Counted from the first letter of the stretch, positions 29,805-40,100 are shown. The stretch: DNA of 64,000 nucleotides from Demequina sp. NBRC 110052 (GCF_002090075.1 NZ_BBRI01000003.1:372001-436000), one strand, 5' to 3'. A program made the numbers and translations. The notes: generated from the letters alone by a model not told the origin.

Positions 29805-30278
29805 TCAGGCCTCGATGGTGCTGACGAGGGCCGTCGCGATCGCGGCGATGCCCTCGCCGCGCCCGGTGAAACCCAGGCCGTCCGTGGTGGTCGCGGAGAC
29901 GGTCACGGGGGCGCCGATCGCCTGTGACATCGCCGCCTGCGCCTCGTCGCGGCGCGGGCCGATCTTGGGCCGGTTGCCGATCACCTGCACTGCCGCGTTG
30001 CCGATCTCGAAGCCTGCCTCCCGCACGCGCCGCGCGGTCTCGCTCAGCAGAGCCGCTCCCGACGCCCCGGCCCACTCGGGGCGGTCCGTCCCGAAGTTGC
30101 TCCCCAGGTCCCCCAGGCCCGACGCGCTGAGCAGGGCGTCGCACACCGCGTGGGCGGCGACGTCGCCGTCGCTGTGGCCCGCCAGCGCACGCTCGTCCGG
30201 GAAGCTCAGGCACGCGAGGGCGAGGCCGGTGCCGTCGCCGAAGGCATGGGTGTCGGTGCCGATGCCGGTGCGGATCAT
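29805..30278 (-). CDS. ispF: 2-C-methyl-D-erythritol 2,4-cyclodiphosphate synthase
   Basis: This 157-aa IspF performs the fifth step of the MEP isoprenoid pathway. The zinc ligands are in GTDTHAF and in [15 protein letters not shown], and the CDP-binding [15 protein letters not shown] is at the C-terminus. The ATG overlaps the ispD stop (ATGA). Confidence 0.96.
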   Translation of the reverse strand: MIRTGIGTDTHAFGDGTGLALACLSFPDERALAGHSDGDVAAHAVCDALLSASGLGDLGSNFGTDRPEWAGASGAALLSETARRVREAGFEIGNAAVQVIGNRPKIGPRRDEAQAAMSQAIGAPVTVSATTTDGLGFTGRGEGIAAIATALVSTIEA

Positions 30279-30940
30279 GCCGTCGCCATCCGGTGCTCGA
30301 AGTGGTCGAGATCCTCGGGATAGGTGATCTTGCGCCCCTGCGGATCGCCCTCGCACGTCGCCAGCGTGTAGCCGCACGCCACCAGCAGGGAGCCGTCATC
30401 GGTGCCTTCGAGCCCCTCGGCCGCCGCACGCGCGTGCGCGTCCCGCAGTGCCTCGGCGCGGAACGCCTGCGGCGTCTGCACCGCACCCAAGGCGGAGCGA
30501 TCCAGGTAGACGACTCCAGCGTCGGACGTGCTGACGACGGTGTCCACGACCGGAAGGACGGGGATGACGCCGTCAGCCTGCTCGAGCGCGGCGAGCGCGC
30601 GGCCCGCGACTGCGATCGGCATGAAGGCGCGCGCGGCGTCGTGCACGAGGATCTCGTCTGCGGTGTCGCTCACGGCCGCGAGGCCCAGCGCCACGGACTG
30701 CTGGCGGGTGTCGCCACCGGCCACGACCGTGACATCGGCGGCGATGTGCGCGACGGCCTCACGGAACGCGTCCAGATGCTCGGCGGGAGCAGTGACGACA
30801 ACCTGCTCGCACACAGAGGCGAGGCTCGACGCGGCCCACGCCACGAGGGGCGTGCCAGCGACGGGCACCAAGGCCTTGGGAAGGTCTCGGCCCAGGCGGG
30901 TCCCGGACCCAGCGGCCGTCACGACGGCCGCGACGGTCAC
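30275..30940 (-). CDS. ispD: 2-C-methyl-D-erythritol 4-phosphate cytidylyltransferase
   Basis: This 221-aa IspD makes CDP-methylerythritol in the MEP pathway. It has the CTP loop [34 protein letters not shown] and QTPQAFR. The GTG start at 30940 overlaps the carD stop (GTGA), and its own stop overlaps ispF, so carD, ispD and ispF are translationally coupled. Confidence 0.95.
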   Translation of the reverse strand: MTVAAVVTAAGSGTRLGRDLPKALVPVAGTPLVAWAASSLASVCEQVVVTAPAEHLDAFREAVAHIAADVTVVAGGDTRQQSVALGLAAVSDTADEILVHDAARAFMPIAVAGRALAALEQADGVIPVLPVVDTVVSTSDAGVVYLDRSALGAVQTPQAFRAEALRDAHARAAAEGLEGTDDGSLLVACGYTLATCEGDPQGRKITYPEDLDHFEHRMATA

Positions 30941-31419
30941 GACGCGAGAACCTCGTCGAGACGGACCTCGGCAGTCTCCTCGTCGCACTTCTCGGCGAGA
31001 GCGAGCTCGCTGACGAGGATCTGGCGAGCCTTGTGGAGCATGCGCTTCTCGCCTGCGCTCAGGCCCTTGTCGGTGTCGCGGCGGCTCAGGTCACGCACGA
31101 CCTCTGCCACGCGGATCACATCGCCCGAGGCGAGCTTCTCACCGTTGGCCTTGAAGCGGCGCGACCAGTTGGTCGGCTCCTCCACGTAAGGCTCGCGCAG
31201 CACGGCGAACACCTTCTCCAGGCCCTTCTCGTCCACGACGTCGCGGACTCCCACCAGGTCGACGTTCTCCGCCGGCACCTTGATGGTCAGGTCCCCCTGA
31301 GCCACGCGGAGCTCGAGGTACATCTTGTCGACGCCCGCGACCTTCCTCGTGAACACGTCCTGGATGGTCGCCGCACCGTGGTGCGGATAGACGACGGTCT
31401 CGCCGACTGCAAAGTTCAT
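30937..31419 (-). CDS. carD: RNA polymerase-binding transcription factor CarD
   Basis: This 160-aa CarD has an N-terminal RNAP-interaction domain ([17 protein letters not shown], about residues 1-55) and a C-terminal helical DNA-binding domain with the conserved Trp in [10 protein letters not shown]. It stabilises open complexes at rRNA and many other promoters. It heads the operon with ispD, ispF, cysS and rlmB, linking that module to a global transcription factor. Confidence 0.96.
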   Translation of the reverse strand: MNFAVGETVVYPHHGAATIQDVFTRKVAGVDKMYLELRVAQGDLTIKVPAENVDLVGVRDVVDEKGLEKVFAVLREPYVEEPTNWSRRFKANGEKLASGDVIRVAEVVRDLSRRDTDKGLSAGEKRMLHKARQILVSELALAEKCDEETAEVRLDEVLAS

Positions 31420-31604
31420 TGTGGAAGTTGCCCCTTCGTCAGGACAGCCAGTCTATCATTCCGCCCCGGGCCCATAACAGAGCCGACCTGGGACCTCTGG
31501 CATCGACACGCCGAGCGAGGTCCCGGGTGGAGCCACGAAGCGCCGCATCGCGCCTCGCACCCACTATCCTGGGACCGGCACGTCCCCCTCGAAAGGTTCC
31601 CGCC

Positions 31605-32072
31605 GTGAAGCTCGCCGTCCCCGCACGCATCGTCGCGTCCGCCGTCCTCGCCCTCGCCCTCACGGGCTGCTCGTTCGCCGCGGACATCACCACGTCCGAC
31701 CCCTATGCCGCGTCCGACGGTATCCAGGTGGACCTGGACGGCGTGAAGGCCGAGAACCTGCTGGTCATCAGCTCCGCCGAGGGAGAGCCCGCCGCGCTCA
31801 TCGGCTCGTTCATCAACACCTCGTCCGAGGACGCGACGCTCACCGTCACGCTCGGCTCTGACCAGACCGCGTTCGAGGTCGCCGCCGGCGAGGTCGTGGC
31901 GCTCGGCACCGGCGAGGGCCAGACCGAGGTCGTCGGCACGTCGCCTGCGGCACCCGGCCTCATCGCGCAGATCACGATCGACGCTCCCCGCACCGGCGCG
32001 CAGTCCGTGGATGTGCCCGTCATGGACGGCACCCTCGAGGAGTACGCGCCGATCCTCGACAGCCTCGGCTGA
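31605..32072 (+). CDS. Putative lipoprotein
   Basis: This 155-aa protein has a signal peptide ending in the lipobox LALTGC (Cys about residue 21). A beta-rich domain follows that resembles small actinobacterial envelope lipoproteins (NTSSEDATLTVTL). It is transcribed divergently from carD. Its function is unknown. The GTG start follows GAAAGG. Confidence 0.75.
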   Translation: MKLAVPARIVASAVLALALTGCSFAADITTSDPYAASDGIQVDLDGVKAENLLVISSAEGEPAALIGSFINTSSEDATLTVTLGSDQTAFEVAAGEVVALGTGEGQTEVVGTSPAAPGLIAQITIDAPRTGAQSVDVPVMDGTLEEYAPILDSLG

Positions 32073-32116
32073 CGCGGGTCCGCTCTCCCCGCTCATCTCC
32101 CCCGCCCCCCTCCGAC

Positions 32117-32204
32117 ACTCCGCACGGATTCTCAGGCGACACGCCGCTGAAGCGCGCTGTGACGGCCACTCGACCGGGATGTCGCACCAGAATCCGTGCT
32201 GACT
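32117..32204. repeat. Intergenic hairpin element A (GCACGGATTCT type, 88 bp)
   Basis: The outer arms ACTCCGCACGGATTCT (32117-32132) and AGAATCCGTGCTGACT (32189-32204) match at 14 of 16 positions. The inner arms GCGACA (32136-32141) and TGTCGC (32180-32185) pair perfectly. It has the same length and layout as element B and lies between the convergent lipoprotein and pstB genes. Confidence 0.85.
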
Positions 32205-32251
32205 GCCGTGGGTGCGGAGCGCATGGTGCGGAGCGAATCGTGTTGCAGACG

Positions 32252-32285
32252 ACGAGGGCCCCTGGCGATCGCCAGGGGCCCTCGT
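32252..32285. terminator. Perfect 34-bp palindrome, terminator of the pst operon
   Basis: The half-site ACGAGGGCCCCTGGCGA is followed directly by its complement. It lies 35 bp past the pstB stop and can work in both directions between the convergent genes. Confidence 0.8.
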
Positions 32286-32320
32286 GCATCCGGGTTCGGG
32301 CCCGGGTCAGCGTTCGCGGA

Positions 32321-33100
32321 TCAACCGAAGCGGCCCGAGATGTAGTCCTCCGTCGCCTTCTCCGACGGCGCCGAGAAGATCGTGGTGGTGTCATCCATCT
32401 CGATCAGCTTGCCAGGCTTGCCGGTGCCCGCGATGTTGAAGAACGCCGTGCGCTCGGACACACGCGCGGCCTGCTGCATGTTGTGGGTCACGATGACGAT
32501 CGTGTACTGGTCCTTGAGCTCCTGGATGAGGTCCTCGATCGCGAGCGTCGAGATGGGGTCCAGGGCCGAGCAGGGCTCGTCCATGAGGAGCACGTCAGGC
32601 TTGATCGCGATCGCGCGGGCGATGCATAGGCGCTGCTGCTGACCGCCGGAGAGCGAGGAGCCCGGCTTGTCGAGGCGGTCCTTGACCTCCTCCCACAGGT
32701 TCGCGCCGCGCAGCGAGGACTCCACGAGATCCTCCGCGTCGGACTTCGAGATCCGCTTGTTGTTCAGCTGCACGCCCGCGAGCACGTTCTCCGAGATGGA
32801 CATCGTGGGGAACGGGTTGGGACGCTGGAACACCATGCCGACGTGGCGGCGCACCGCGACCGGGTCCACGTCCGAGCCGTACAGGTTGACGCCGTCCATG
32901 AGGACCTCGCCCTCGACGCGCGCGCCAGGGATGACCTCGTGCATGCGGTTGAGCGTCCTGAGGAACGTGGACTTGCCGCAGCCGGAGGGGCCGATGAACG
33001 CGGTCACGGACTTCGCCTCGATGGCGAGGGAGACATCCTCCACGGCGAGGAACGAGCCGTAGTAGACGTTGAGGTTGTTGACGTCGATGCGCTTGGACAT
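32321..33100 (-). CDS. pstB: Phosphate ABC importer, ATPase PstB
   Basis: This 259-aa PstB has Walker [11 protein letters not shown]-loop [12 protein letters not shown], signature [14 protein letters not shown], Walker [14 protein letters not shown] and THNMQQA. It drives high-affinity phosphate uptake. The start at 33100 has AAGGA upstream. It is the last gene of pstSCAB. Confidence 0.97.
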   Translation of the reverse strand: MSKRIDVNNLNVYYGSFLAVEDVSLAIEAKSVTAFIGPSGCGKSTFLRTLNRMHEVIPGARVEGEVLMDGVNLYGSDVDPVAVRRHVGMVFQRPNPFPTMSISENVLAGVQLNNKRISKSDAEDLVESSLRGANLWEEVKDRLDKPGSSLSGGQQQRLCIARAIAIKPDVLLMDEPCSALDPISTLAIEDLIQELKDQYTIVIVTHNMQQAARVSERTAFFNIAGTGKPGKLIEMDDTTTIFSAPSEKATEDYISGRFG

Positions 33101-33111
33101 GAAGGGGGTCC

Positions 33112-34080
33112 TTACCGGCCGGTCTTGGGGCTGAAGTAGCGGGAGATGAGGCGCGCGATGAGGTTGAGCGCCATGACGATGAGGATGAGCACCAGCGCTG
33201 CGGCCCACGCGCGGTACTCGGTGATCTCGGGCACGCACGGGATCGAGGGGTCGTTGCAGGGCTGCGCGCCCTTGCGCCACTCGGACACGATGTACACGGG
33301 CAGCGCCATCATGCGGCCGTCGAAGAGGTTGAAGTTCATGGAGTCAGCGACGCCGACTGCGACGAGCAGCGGCGCCGTCTCGCCGATGACGCGCGCGATC
33401 GCGAGCGTGACACCGGTCGCGATACCGGCGATCGCGGTGCGCACGACGACCTTGACGATCGTGAGCCACTTGGGCACGCCGAGCGCATACGAGGCCTCGC
33501 GCAGCTCGTTGGGCACGAGCCGCAGCATCTCCTCGGAGGAGCGCACGACGACGGGGATCATGAGCACCGAGAGGGCGACGGCTCCGACGAAGCCTGTCTT
33601 AGTCCCTGGCCCCACGATGATGGCGAACAGCGCGTACGCGAACAGACCGGCGACGATGGACGGGATGCCAGTCATGACGTCCACGAAGAAGGTGACGGCC
33701 TTCTTGAGGGTGCCGCTGCCGTACTCGACGATGTAGATCGCGGTGAGCAGGCCGATCGGCACCGAGATGACGGTCGCGGCGAGCGTGATGAGCACCGTGC
33801 CCCAGATCGCGTGCAGGATGCCGCCCTCCGGCATGCCGCCGAATACGCCGCGCATGGACTGCTGCAGGAAGTCGAGGTTGAAGTTCGCGTCGCCGTTGGA
33901 ATCGACCATGAAGCGGTCGACGCCGCGCTCGATGACCGTGATGGAGAGCCACACGAGCGGGATGAGAGCGACGAGGAACGCGCCGAAGATGACGACGGTC
34001 ATGCCGTTGTTGGCGAACTTGCGCCGGAAGCTCATCTTTTCCAGCACGTCGGACTGCGGGCGCAGGGGCGTCGTGGTCAT
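33112..34080 (-). CDS. pstA: Phosphate ABC importer, permease PstA
   Basis: This 322-aa permease has about six membrane segments and a BPD-transporter EAA loop ([17 protein letters not shown]). A larger extracytoplasmic region follows TM1. Its ATG overlaps the pstC stop by one base (TGATG). Confidence 0.95.
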   Translation of the reverse strand: MTTTPLRPQSDVLEKMSFRRKFANNGMTVVIFGAFLVALIPLVWLSITVIERGVDRFMVDSNGDANFNLDFLQQSMRGVFGGMPEGGILHAIWGTVLITLAATVISVPIGLLTAIYIVEYGSGTLKKAVTFFVDVMTGIPSIVAGLFAYALFAIIVGPGTKTGFVGAVALSVLMIPVVVRSSEEMLRLVPNELREASYALGVPKWLTIVKVVVRTAIAGIATGVTLAIARVIGETAPLLVAVGVADSMNFNLFDGRMMALPVYIVSEWRKGAQPCNDPSIPCVPEITEYRAWAAALVLILIVMALNLIARLISRYFSPKTGR

Positions 34081-35081
34081 CAGTTGGCTCCCGAGAACTC
34101 GGCGCGGCGCGAGACGATCCAGCGCGCCAGCATGTTGACCAGCAGCGTGATGACGAACAGCGCTAGGCCGAGCGCGATGAGCGCGCTCACTCCCTGCGAG
34201 TTCGCCTCGGGGAACTGGCTCGCGATGTACGAGGCGATCGTGTTGTGGTTCGCGGCGTTGAGGATCTGCAGCGAGTACGTCAGGCCGGACGACAGGATCA
34301 TGAACACGGCCATGGTCTCGCCGAGCGCGCGCCCTAGGCCGAGCATCGTCGCGCCGATCATGCCGGAGCGCCCGAAGGGGAACACGGCCATGCGGACCAT
34401 CTCCCAGCGGGTCGCGCCCATCGCGAGCGCGGCCTCCTCATGCAGCTTGGGGGTCTGCAGGAACACCTCGCGCGTGACGGCGGTGATGATCGGGATGACC
34501 ATGATGGCGAGCACGATCGAGGCGGACAGCGCGACGCGCCCGGTCGCGGACACGGTGCCGTCCTCCGCCGGGGCGAACAGCGGGATCCATCCCAGGTAGT
34601 CGGCGAGCCACTGGTAGAAGGGCTGCAGCACGGGGATGAGCACGATCGCGCCCCACAGGCCGTACACGACGGACGGGATCGCGGCGAGCAGGTCGATGAG
34701 GTAGCCCAGCCCGGACGCGAGTCGACGGGGGGCATAGTGCGAGATGAACAACGCGATGCCGATCGACAGCGGCGTGGCGATCAGGAGCGCCATCGCGGAG
34801 ATCAGCACGGTGCCATAGATGAGGAAGCCCGCGATCTGGATGAGGCTCTCGCCGTCGTCGGGCTTGATCCAGGAGACCTTCGCGGCGAGCTCCCCCGAGG
34901 CGTCGGTGAGGGCCGGCCACGCCTCGGCGAGGAGGAACGTGGCGACGGCCGCGAGGGTGATGAGGATGAGCAGCGCCGCCGTGGTCGACAGGCCCCTGAA
35001 GATCGTGTTCGCGGCCTGCTCCTGGCGGGCCGTGAGGTCGGTGCTTCCCGCCGATGCGGGGGCGTCCTGGGTGGTGGTCAA
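34080..35081 (-). CDS. pstC: Phosphate ABC importer, permease PstC
   Basis: This 333-aa permease has six membrane helices and an EAA loop (EEAALAMGATRWEMVRMAV). The start is TTG at 35081, with GGAG 9 nt upstream; no ATG or GTG fits better. It is co-transcribed with pstA and pstB. Confidence 0.95.
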   Translation of the reverse strand: MTTTQDAPASAGSTDLTARQEQAANTIFRGLSTTAALLILITLAAVATFLLAEAWPALTDASGELAAKVSWIKPDDGESLIQIAGFLIYGTVLISAMALLIATPLSIGIALFISHYAPRRLASGLGYLIDLLAAIPSVVYGLWGAIVLIPVLQPFYQWLADYLGWIPLFAPAEDGTVSATGRVALSASIVLAIMVIPIITAVTREVFLQTPKLHEEAALAMGATRWEMVRMAVFPFGRSGMIGATMLGLGRALGETMAVFMILSSGLTYSLQILNAANHNTIASYIASQFPEANSQGVSALIALGLALFVITLLVNMLARWIVSRRAEFSGAN

Positions 35082-35164
35082 CGCGCTATCTCCATGCAGA
35101 GGGCGGACAGGCTGGTGGTGGACTCATCCTCCCGGACGAGCCCACCACCAGTCCAGTCGAGTGC

Positions 35165-36283
35165 TTAGGCCGCAGCGATCTCGTCGAGGATCGCGGTGAT
35201 CTGCGAGGACAGGCCCGCGGAGATCGGCGACGAACCGGCGGCGGAGGCCGCCTGCTCCTGGCCCTCGGCCGAGGCGACGTACTTCAGGAACGAGGTGACC
35301 AGGTCACGCTCGGCCTCGTCGTCGTACTGCTGGCAGAGGATGTGGTACGAGACCAGCACCAGCGGGTACGCGCCCGACGCGGTGGTCGTGCGGTCCAGCT
35401 CGTAGGCCAGGTCGTTCTCGCCGTTGGCGCCCTCCGCGAGCGGGGAGGCGTCGACGACCGCGGCAGCGGCCTCGGCGGAGAACGGCACGTACTCCTCGCC
35501 GACCTTCAGGGCGACGGTGCCGAGGTCACCGGCGCGCGACGCGTCGGCGTAGCCGATGGCGCCGTCGGTGTCCTGGACGATCTGCACGAGGGCGGAGGTG
35601 CCGTTGCCGGACTCGCCCGCAGCGCCGGCCCAGTCACCCGAGGCGTCGTGGCCCCAGTTGCTCGAGGCCTTGGCCAGGTAGTCGGTGAAGTTCTTGGTGG
35701 TACCCGACTCGTCGGCGCGGTGCACGATCGTGATCGCGGTCGACGGGAGCGAGACGCCCTCGTTCTGCGAGGCGATCGCGGCGTCGTCCCACGAGGTGAT
35801 CTCGCCGTTGAAGATGGCGGCGATCGTGTCGGCGTCCATGTTGATGGAGTCGACGCCCTCGAGGTTGAAGATCACCGCGATGGGCGAGATGTACATGGGG
35901 AGGTGGACCGCGCCCGAGTCGCCGTCGCAGCGTGCGACTGCGAGCTCGTACTCCTCGGCGTCCATGAGCGAGTCCGAGCCGGCGAACGAGGTCGCGCCGT
36001 CGAGGAACTGGGTGCGACCGCCGCCGGAACCGACCGGGTCGTAGTTCACGGTGACGTCGGCGTAGGTCGACTGGAAGCCGGCGCGCCATGCTTCCATAGC
36101 GGACTCCTGCGACGAGGCGCCGGCGCCGTTCAGCGTGCCGGACAGCTCCATGGCGTCCTCGGTGGGCGTCTCGGACGAGGTGTCCGACGGCGTCGGGTCC
36201 TCGTTGGAGGCCGAGCAGGCGGCCAGGGCGATCGACAGCACGGCCGCCGCAGCGACGGCACCAGTGCGGGTGGCAATCTTCAC
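35165..36283 (-). CDS. pstS: Phosphate-binding lipoprotein PstS
   Basis: This 372-aa protein has a lipoprotein signal (lipobox LAAC), an acidic Ser/Thr/Pro spacer, and the PstS fold with phosphate-binding motifs GAGASSQ, SGGGRTQF, AGSDSLM and RADESGTT. It captures phosphate outside the membrane for PstCAB. The GTG at 36283 is chosen because GAGGAA lies 8 nt upstream; a GTG at 36298 is possible. PHO boxes lie 90-125 bp upstream. Confidence 0.94.
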   Translation of the reverse strand: MKIATRTGAVAAAAVLSIALAACSASNEDPTPSDTSSETPTEDAMELSGTLNGAGASSQESAMEAWRAGFQSTYADVTVNYDPVGSGGGRTQFLDGATSFAGSDSLMDAEEYELAVARCDGDSGAVHLPMYISPIAVIFNLEGVDSINMDADTIAAIFNGEITSWDDAAIASQNEGVSLPSTAITIVHRADESGTTKNFTDYLAKASSNWGHDASGDWAGAAGESGNGTSALVQIVQDTDGAIGYADASRAGDLGTVALKVGEEYVPFSAEAAAAVVDASPLAEGANGENDLAYELDRTTTASGAYPLVLVSYHILCQQYDDEAERDLVTSFLKYVASAEGQEQAASAAGSSPISAGLSSQITAILDEIAAA

Positions 36284-36374
36284 GTTCGTGTTCCTCACAT
36301 GCAGATGTTGAGATGACCCGGCTTCCTGCCGGATGACCCCCACGCTAGGCACGCAAGGTGACGCCTCGAAGGGG

Positions 36375-36407
36375 GAAATCTGAACTGTGGGTGAACGTTG
36401 GGTGAAC
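36375..36407 (-). promoter_or_regulatory. PHO-box array upstream of pstS
   Basis: On the minus strand three 11-bp direct repeats follow each other: GTTCACCCAAC, GTTCACCCACA and GTTCAGATTTC. This matches the actinobacterial PhoP/RegX3 PHO box (G-TTCAC type, 11-bp period). A TAGCGT -10-like element lies downstream at the complement of 36342-36347. Confidence 0.88.
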
Positions 36408-36503
36408 TGCCTCGCAGGAGGTCACGAAATGGTCACGCCCGACGCCGGGGCGAGCGTGCGCGTCGGGCTCACCCGAGCGTCGGGCAGGCCCGTGGCGGGT
36501 GCG

Positions 36504-37205
36504 TCAGGCCGGCGGCTCGAGCGTGTAGCCGACTCCGCGCACCGTCTGGATGAGCACGGGTTGGTGCGGATCGGCCTCGATGCGGCTGCGCAGGCGCTTG
36601 ATGTGGACGTCGAGGGTCTTGGTGTCGCCGAAGTAGTCGGCGCCCCACACGCGGTCGATGATGACCTGACGAGGCAGCACACGGCCGGCGTTCTCGGCGA
36701 GCAGGTGCAGCAGCGCGAACTCCTTGGGCGGCAGCGACACCGTCTCGCCGTCGCGCGTGAGAGTGAGGCGCTCGGGGTCGATGGTCATGCCGGCGACGTT
36801 CACGCGCACGGGCTCGTCGATCACGGCGGCGTAGCCCGCCGCGGCGCGGCGCAGCAGGCCGCGCACGCGCGCGACGAGCTCGCGCCCCGAGTACGGCTTG
36901 GTGACGTAGTCGTCGGCACCGAGCTCGAGCCCGATGATCTTGTCCACCTGGTCGTCCTTGGCGGTGACCATGATGATCGGCACATCCGAGCGTTCGCGCA
37001 CCGCACGGAACACGTCGGTGCCCGACATGCCGGGCAGCATGAGATCCAGCAGGATGAGGTCGGCGCCGTCGCGCTCGAACATCTCGAGCCCCCGTGTGCC
37101 CGTCTCGGCGAGTGCCACCGAGAAGCCCTCACGGTTCAGGAGGAACTTGAGTGAGTCGCGGTACGACTCCTCGTCCTCGACGACCAGGATGCGACCTTCG
37201 CTCAT
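36504..37205 (-). CDS. regX3: Response regulator RegX3 (OmpR family)
   Basis: This 233-aa protein has a receiver domain with acidic pocket Glu10/Asp11, phosphoacceptor Asp54 (LLDLMLPG) and Lys in VTAKD. A C-terminal winged helix (about residues 135-232; LPPKEFALLHLL, RVWG, TLDVHIKRLRSRIE) follows. It activates phosphate-starvation genes. Its ATG overlaps the senX3 stop (ATGA). PHO boxes before both pstS and senX3 suggest its targets. Confidence 0.95.
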   Translation of the reverse strand: MSEGRILVVEDEESYRDSLKFLLNREGFSVALAETGTRGLEMFERDGADLILLDLMLPGMSGTDVFRAVRERSDVPIIMVTAKDDQVDKIIGLELGADDYVTKPYSGRELVARVRGLLRRAAAGYAAVIDEPVRVNVAGMTIDPERLTLTRDGETVSLPPKEFALLHLLAENAGRVLPRQVIIDRVWGADYFGDTKTLDVHIKRLRSRIEADPHQPVLIQTVRGVGYTLEPPA

Positions 37206-38323
37206 TGCTCCCCTGTGCCTTCCTCCTGCGACTCGAAGCGCAGGGTGAACGTGGAGCCGACTCCACGCTGCGACCACAGCTCCACCGCGCCACCGTGGCG
37301 CTGTGCGATGTGCTTGACGATGCTGAGCCCCAGCCCCGTGCCGCCTGTCTGGCGAGAGCGGGCGGGGTCGGTGCGGAAGAAACGTTCGAAAATGCGCTCC
37401 TGGTCCGCGGGGTCGATGCCGATGCCGCGATCGATCACCGCGACCGACGCGACGCCATCGTGGTCGCCGACCGTCACCGTGACCTTGGCGCCAGGGTCGG
37501 AGTACGAGATCGCGTTGTCCACAAGATTGCGCACCGCCATCACGAGCAGGTCGTGGTCGCCCATCACGGTGGGATGCGCGCGGAGGTCCGCGATGAGCTC
37601 GATGCCGCGCTGCTCCGCCGCGAGGCCCGCGCCGTCGATGGCCTCCGTGGCGACCTCGTCGAGCCGCACCGGCTCGTGGTCACGCACGCCCTCACCGCCC
37701 TGCAGCCGCGAGATCTCGATGATCTCCTGGATCAGCTTCGAGAGCCTGCGGGACTCCTTGCGCATGCGCTTGGCGAAGTGCCGCACCGTCTCCGGGTCGT
37801 CGGCGCCCTCCTCGATGGTCTCCGCGAGCAGCGACAGCGCACCGACCGGCGTCTTGAGCTCGTGGCTGACGTTCGTGGCGAACTCGCGGCGGGTCTGCTC
37901 CGCGGCGCGCAGCTCGGTGTTGTCGTTCACGACGGCGAGCGCAAGCTCGTCCCCGAGCGGCGTCACGCGCGCATGGATCAGCGTCGGGGTGGAGAGCACG
38001 CCGCGCTTGATCTCGAGCTCCTGCTCCACCGGCTCCTCACGGCGCCACGCCTCCTCGGCCAGGTCCGCGATCGCGGGGTGGAGCGCGCCGTCCAGGCGCG
38101 CGACGGACAGCGCCGCCGCACGGCTATTGGCGAACGCGGAGCGCCTGTCCCGGCGCACGATGACCGCACCGGACTGCATCGCGTTGATCACCTCACGCGT
38201 CCGATGCGGCACGAGCGTGCGCGCCACCACCTCCCTGCGGTGCCGCGAGCGCACCAGCAGCGCGCCGAACCCGAAGCCGAGAGCGAGCGCAAGGGCGAGC
38301 CACAGCACGTCGAGGGCGGTCAT
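37202..38323 (-). CDS. senX3: Sensor histidine kinase SenX3
   Basis: This 373-aa kinase has one N-terminal membrane span, a PAS-like region (about residues 45-140), phosphoacceptor His154 in SHELKTP, N-box NLVDNAISYS, G1 DRGIGI and G2 GTGLGLSIV. It is the partner of RegX3 in phosphate sensing, probably held off by PhoU and the Pst complex. ATG 38323 follows GGTGAG. Confidence 0.94.
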   Translation of the reverse strand: MTALDVLWLALALALGFGFGALLVRSRHRREVVARTLVPHRTREVINAMQSGAVIVRRDRRSAFANSRAAALSVARLDGALHPAIADLAEEAWRREEPVEQELEIKRGVLSTPTLIHARVTPLGDELALAVVNDNTELRAAEQTRREFATNVSHELKTPVGALSLLAETIEEGADDPETVRHFAKRMRKESRRLSKLIQEIIEISRLQGGEGVRDHEPVRLDEVATEAIDGAGLAAEQRGIELIADLRAHPTVMGDHDLLVMAVRNLVDNAISYSDPGAKVTVTVGDHDGVASVAVIDRGIGIDPADQERIFERFFRTDPARSRQTGGTGLGLSIVKHIAQRHGGAVELWSQRGVGSTFTLRFESQEEGTGEQ

Positions 38324-38350
38324 GCGCTCACCGTACCCAGCGTCGGCGCA

Positions 38351-38392
38351 GTTCACCCAATGTTCAGAGAGGTCACCGATTGTTCACCCGTG
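38351..38392. promoter_or_regulatory. PHO boxes between senX3 and phoU
   Basis: Four 11-bp units occur as two pairs: GTTCACCCAAT (38351) with GTTCAGAGAGG (38362), and GGTCACCGATT (38371) with GTTCACCCGTG (38382). The array sits between the divergent starts, so RegX3 may control both phoU and its own operon. Confidence 0.8.
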
Positions 38393-38455
38393 AGCATGCA
38401 AGAGCCCTGGGTGAGGTGGGAGACTGGGTCGGCAACGAGTCACTGTAGGAGAGAC

Positions 38456-39115
38456 ATGCGAACGCTGTTCACCGCCGAGATGTCCGAGCTGGCCGACGAC
38501 CTCGTCACCATGGCCAAGCACGTGTCGTCCGCCATCGACCGCGCGTCCGAGGCGCTGCTGACGCAGAACGTCGAGCTGGCCCAGGCGGTCATCGCCGACG
38601 ACGCGAAGCTGGACGACCTCGAGGAGACCGTCGACGAGCGCTGCGTGCTGCTGATCGCGCAGCAGCAGCCCGTCAGCCTGGACCTGCGCACCATCATCGC
38701 GAGCCTGCGCATCTCCGCGTCGCTCGAGCGCATGGGCGACCTCGCGCAGCACGTCGCCGAGGCGGCGCGCCGCGCGTACCCGGACGGCGCGATTCCCGCG
38801 TCTCACCGCGACACGTTCGAGGCGATGGCCGAGGCTGCGAGCCAGGCCGCCACCGAGATCATCGGCCTGCTCGAGACGCGCGACCTCAACGTGGCCGCCG
38901 CGATCGTCTCCGACGACGACAAGCTCGACGAGCTGCACGACGCCGCGTACTCGGGTCTGCTCGCGGACGGCTACGAGGGCACTACGCAGGAGACGCTCGA
39001 CGTCTCGCTGCTGTCGCGCTACTACGAGCGCTTCGGCGACCACGCCGTCGGCGTCTCGCGCCGCATCGTGTACCTCGTCACGGGGGACACGAAGGGCGAG
39101 CGCGCGCGCATCTGA
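38456..39115 (+). CDS. phoU: Phosphate signalling protein PhoU
   Basis: This 219-aa all-alpha protein has two tandem PhoU repeats with metal-binding acidic motifs (ERMGDLAQH, ERFGDHAVG). It links Pst transporter state to SenX3 and restrains phosphate uptake. GTAGGAGAG lies before the ATG. It is divergent from senX3-regX3. Confidence 0.95.
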   Translation: MRTLFTAEMSELADDLVTMAKHVSSAIDRASEALLTQNVELAQAVIADDAKLDDLEETVDERCVLLIAQQQPVSLDLRTIIASLRISASLERMGDLAQHVAEAARRAYPDGAIPASHRDTFEAMAEAASQAATEIIGLLETRDLNVAAAIVSDDDKLDELHDAAYSGLLADGYEGTTQETLDVSLLSRYYERFGDHAVGVSRRIVYLVTGDTKGERARI

Positions 39116-39166
39116 CGCTCACGCGGACACCCGCGGCTGCTCGCACCCGCCGCACTGCTCAGCACG

Positions 39167-39202
39167 ACGAAGGGCCCCGACCTCACGGTCGGGGCCCTTC
39201 GT
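39167..39202. terminator. Bidirectional terminator between phoU and gpmA
   Basis: A perfect 16-bp stem, ACGAAGGGCCCCGACC (39167-39182) with its complement (39187-39202), has a TCAC loop and lies between the convergent genes. Confidence 0.88.
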
Positions 39203-39256
39203 GTGCCGGCCAGGCGATGAGAGGCTGACCGAACGTCTGATCTCAGACTACTCCTG

Positions 39257-40003
39257 CTACTTCTTCTTGCCCTGGTTCGCGACGGCCTGGATCGCGGCGG
39301 CCGCGGCCTCCGCGTCGAGGTACGTGCCGCGCGGGTTGGTCGGCTTCAGTGTCTCCTCGTCCAGGTGGTAGACGAGCGGGATGCCCGTGGGGATGTTGAC
39401 CCCCACGATCTCGTCGTCCGCGATGTCGTCGAGGTGCTTGACGATGGCGCGCAGCGAGTTGCCGTGCGCGGCCACCATGACGGTCTTCCCGGCCTTGAGG
39501 TCGGGGACCACCTGCTCCTCCCAGTACGGCAGCGCACGCTCGAGGACGTCCTTGAGGCACTCGGTCTTGGGGATCGGCTCGCCGTCGTAGCGGGGGTCGC
39601 CCTCCTGCGTGTACGGGTTGTCGGCCGAGATCGCGGGCGGCGGCACGTCGTAGGAGCGGCGCCAGATCATGAACTTCTCCTCGCCGAACTGCTCGAGGGT
39701 CTCAGCCTTGTTCTTGCCCTGCAGGTCGCCGTAGTGGCGCTCGTTGAGGCGCCAGTGGCGCTTCACGGGGATCCAGTGGCGGTCGGCGGCGTCGAGCGCG
39801 AGGTTCGCGGTCATGATGGCGCGACGCAGGAGCGACGTGTGCAGCACGTCGGGCAGGATGCCCTCCTCCTTGAGCAGCTCGCCGCCGCGCTTGGCCTCGC
39901 CCCAGCCCTTCTCGTTGAGGGGGACGTCGACCCAGCCGGTGAACAGGTTCTTCTCGTTCCACTCGCTCTCACCGTGGCGGAGCAGGATCAGTGTGTAGGT
40001 CAT
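39257..40003 (-). CDS. gpmA: 2,3-bisphosphoglycerate-dependent phosphoglycerate mutase
   Basis: This 248-aa dPGM interconverts 3- and 2-phosphoglycerate. It has the phospho-His motif [35 protein letters not shown] and the second catalytic His in AAHGNSLRA. In mycobacteria gpm1 lies next to senX3-regX3, and the same neighbourhood holds here. Confidence 0.96.
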   Translation of the reverse strand: MTYTLILLRHGESEWNEKNLFTGWVDVPLNEKGWGEAKRGGELLKEEGILPDVLHTSLLRRAIMTANLALDAADRHWIPVKRHWRLNERHYGDLQGKNKAETLEQFGEEKFMIWRRSYDVPPPAISADNPYTQEGDPRYDGEPIPKTECLKDVLERALPYWEEQVVPDLKAGKTVMVAAHGNSLRAIVKHLDDIADDEIVGVNIPTGIPLVYHLDEETLKPTNPRGTYLDAEAAAAAIQAVANQGKKK

Positions 40004-40100
40004 GTCCCCCAGCCTAGCCCCGCGACCGCCCGACGCTTCCGGGACCGAGTGCCCCCGTCACCCAAGGTTCACGCGGCCCACGCCCGACGCCGGGGCCGGG

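Noticed and set aside
32073..32320. Hidden coding gene between the lipoprotein and pstB
   Set aside because: There is no frame with codon bias or a ribosome site. The stretch is filled by element A and the 34-bp palindrome.
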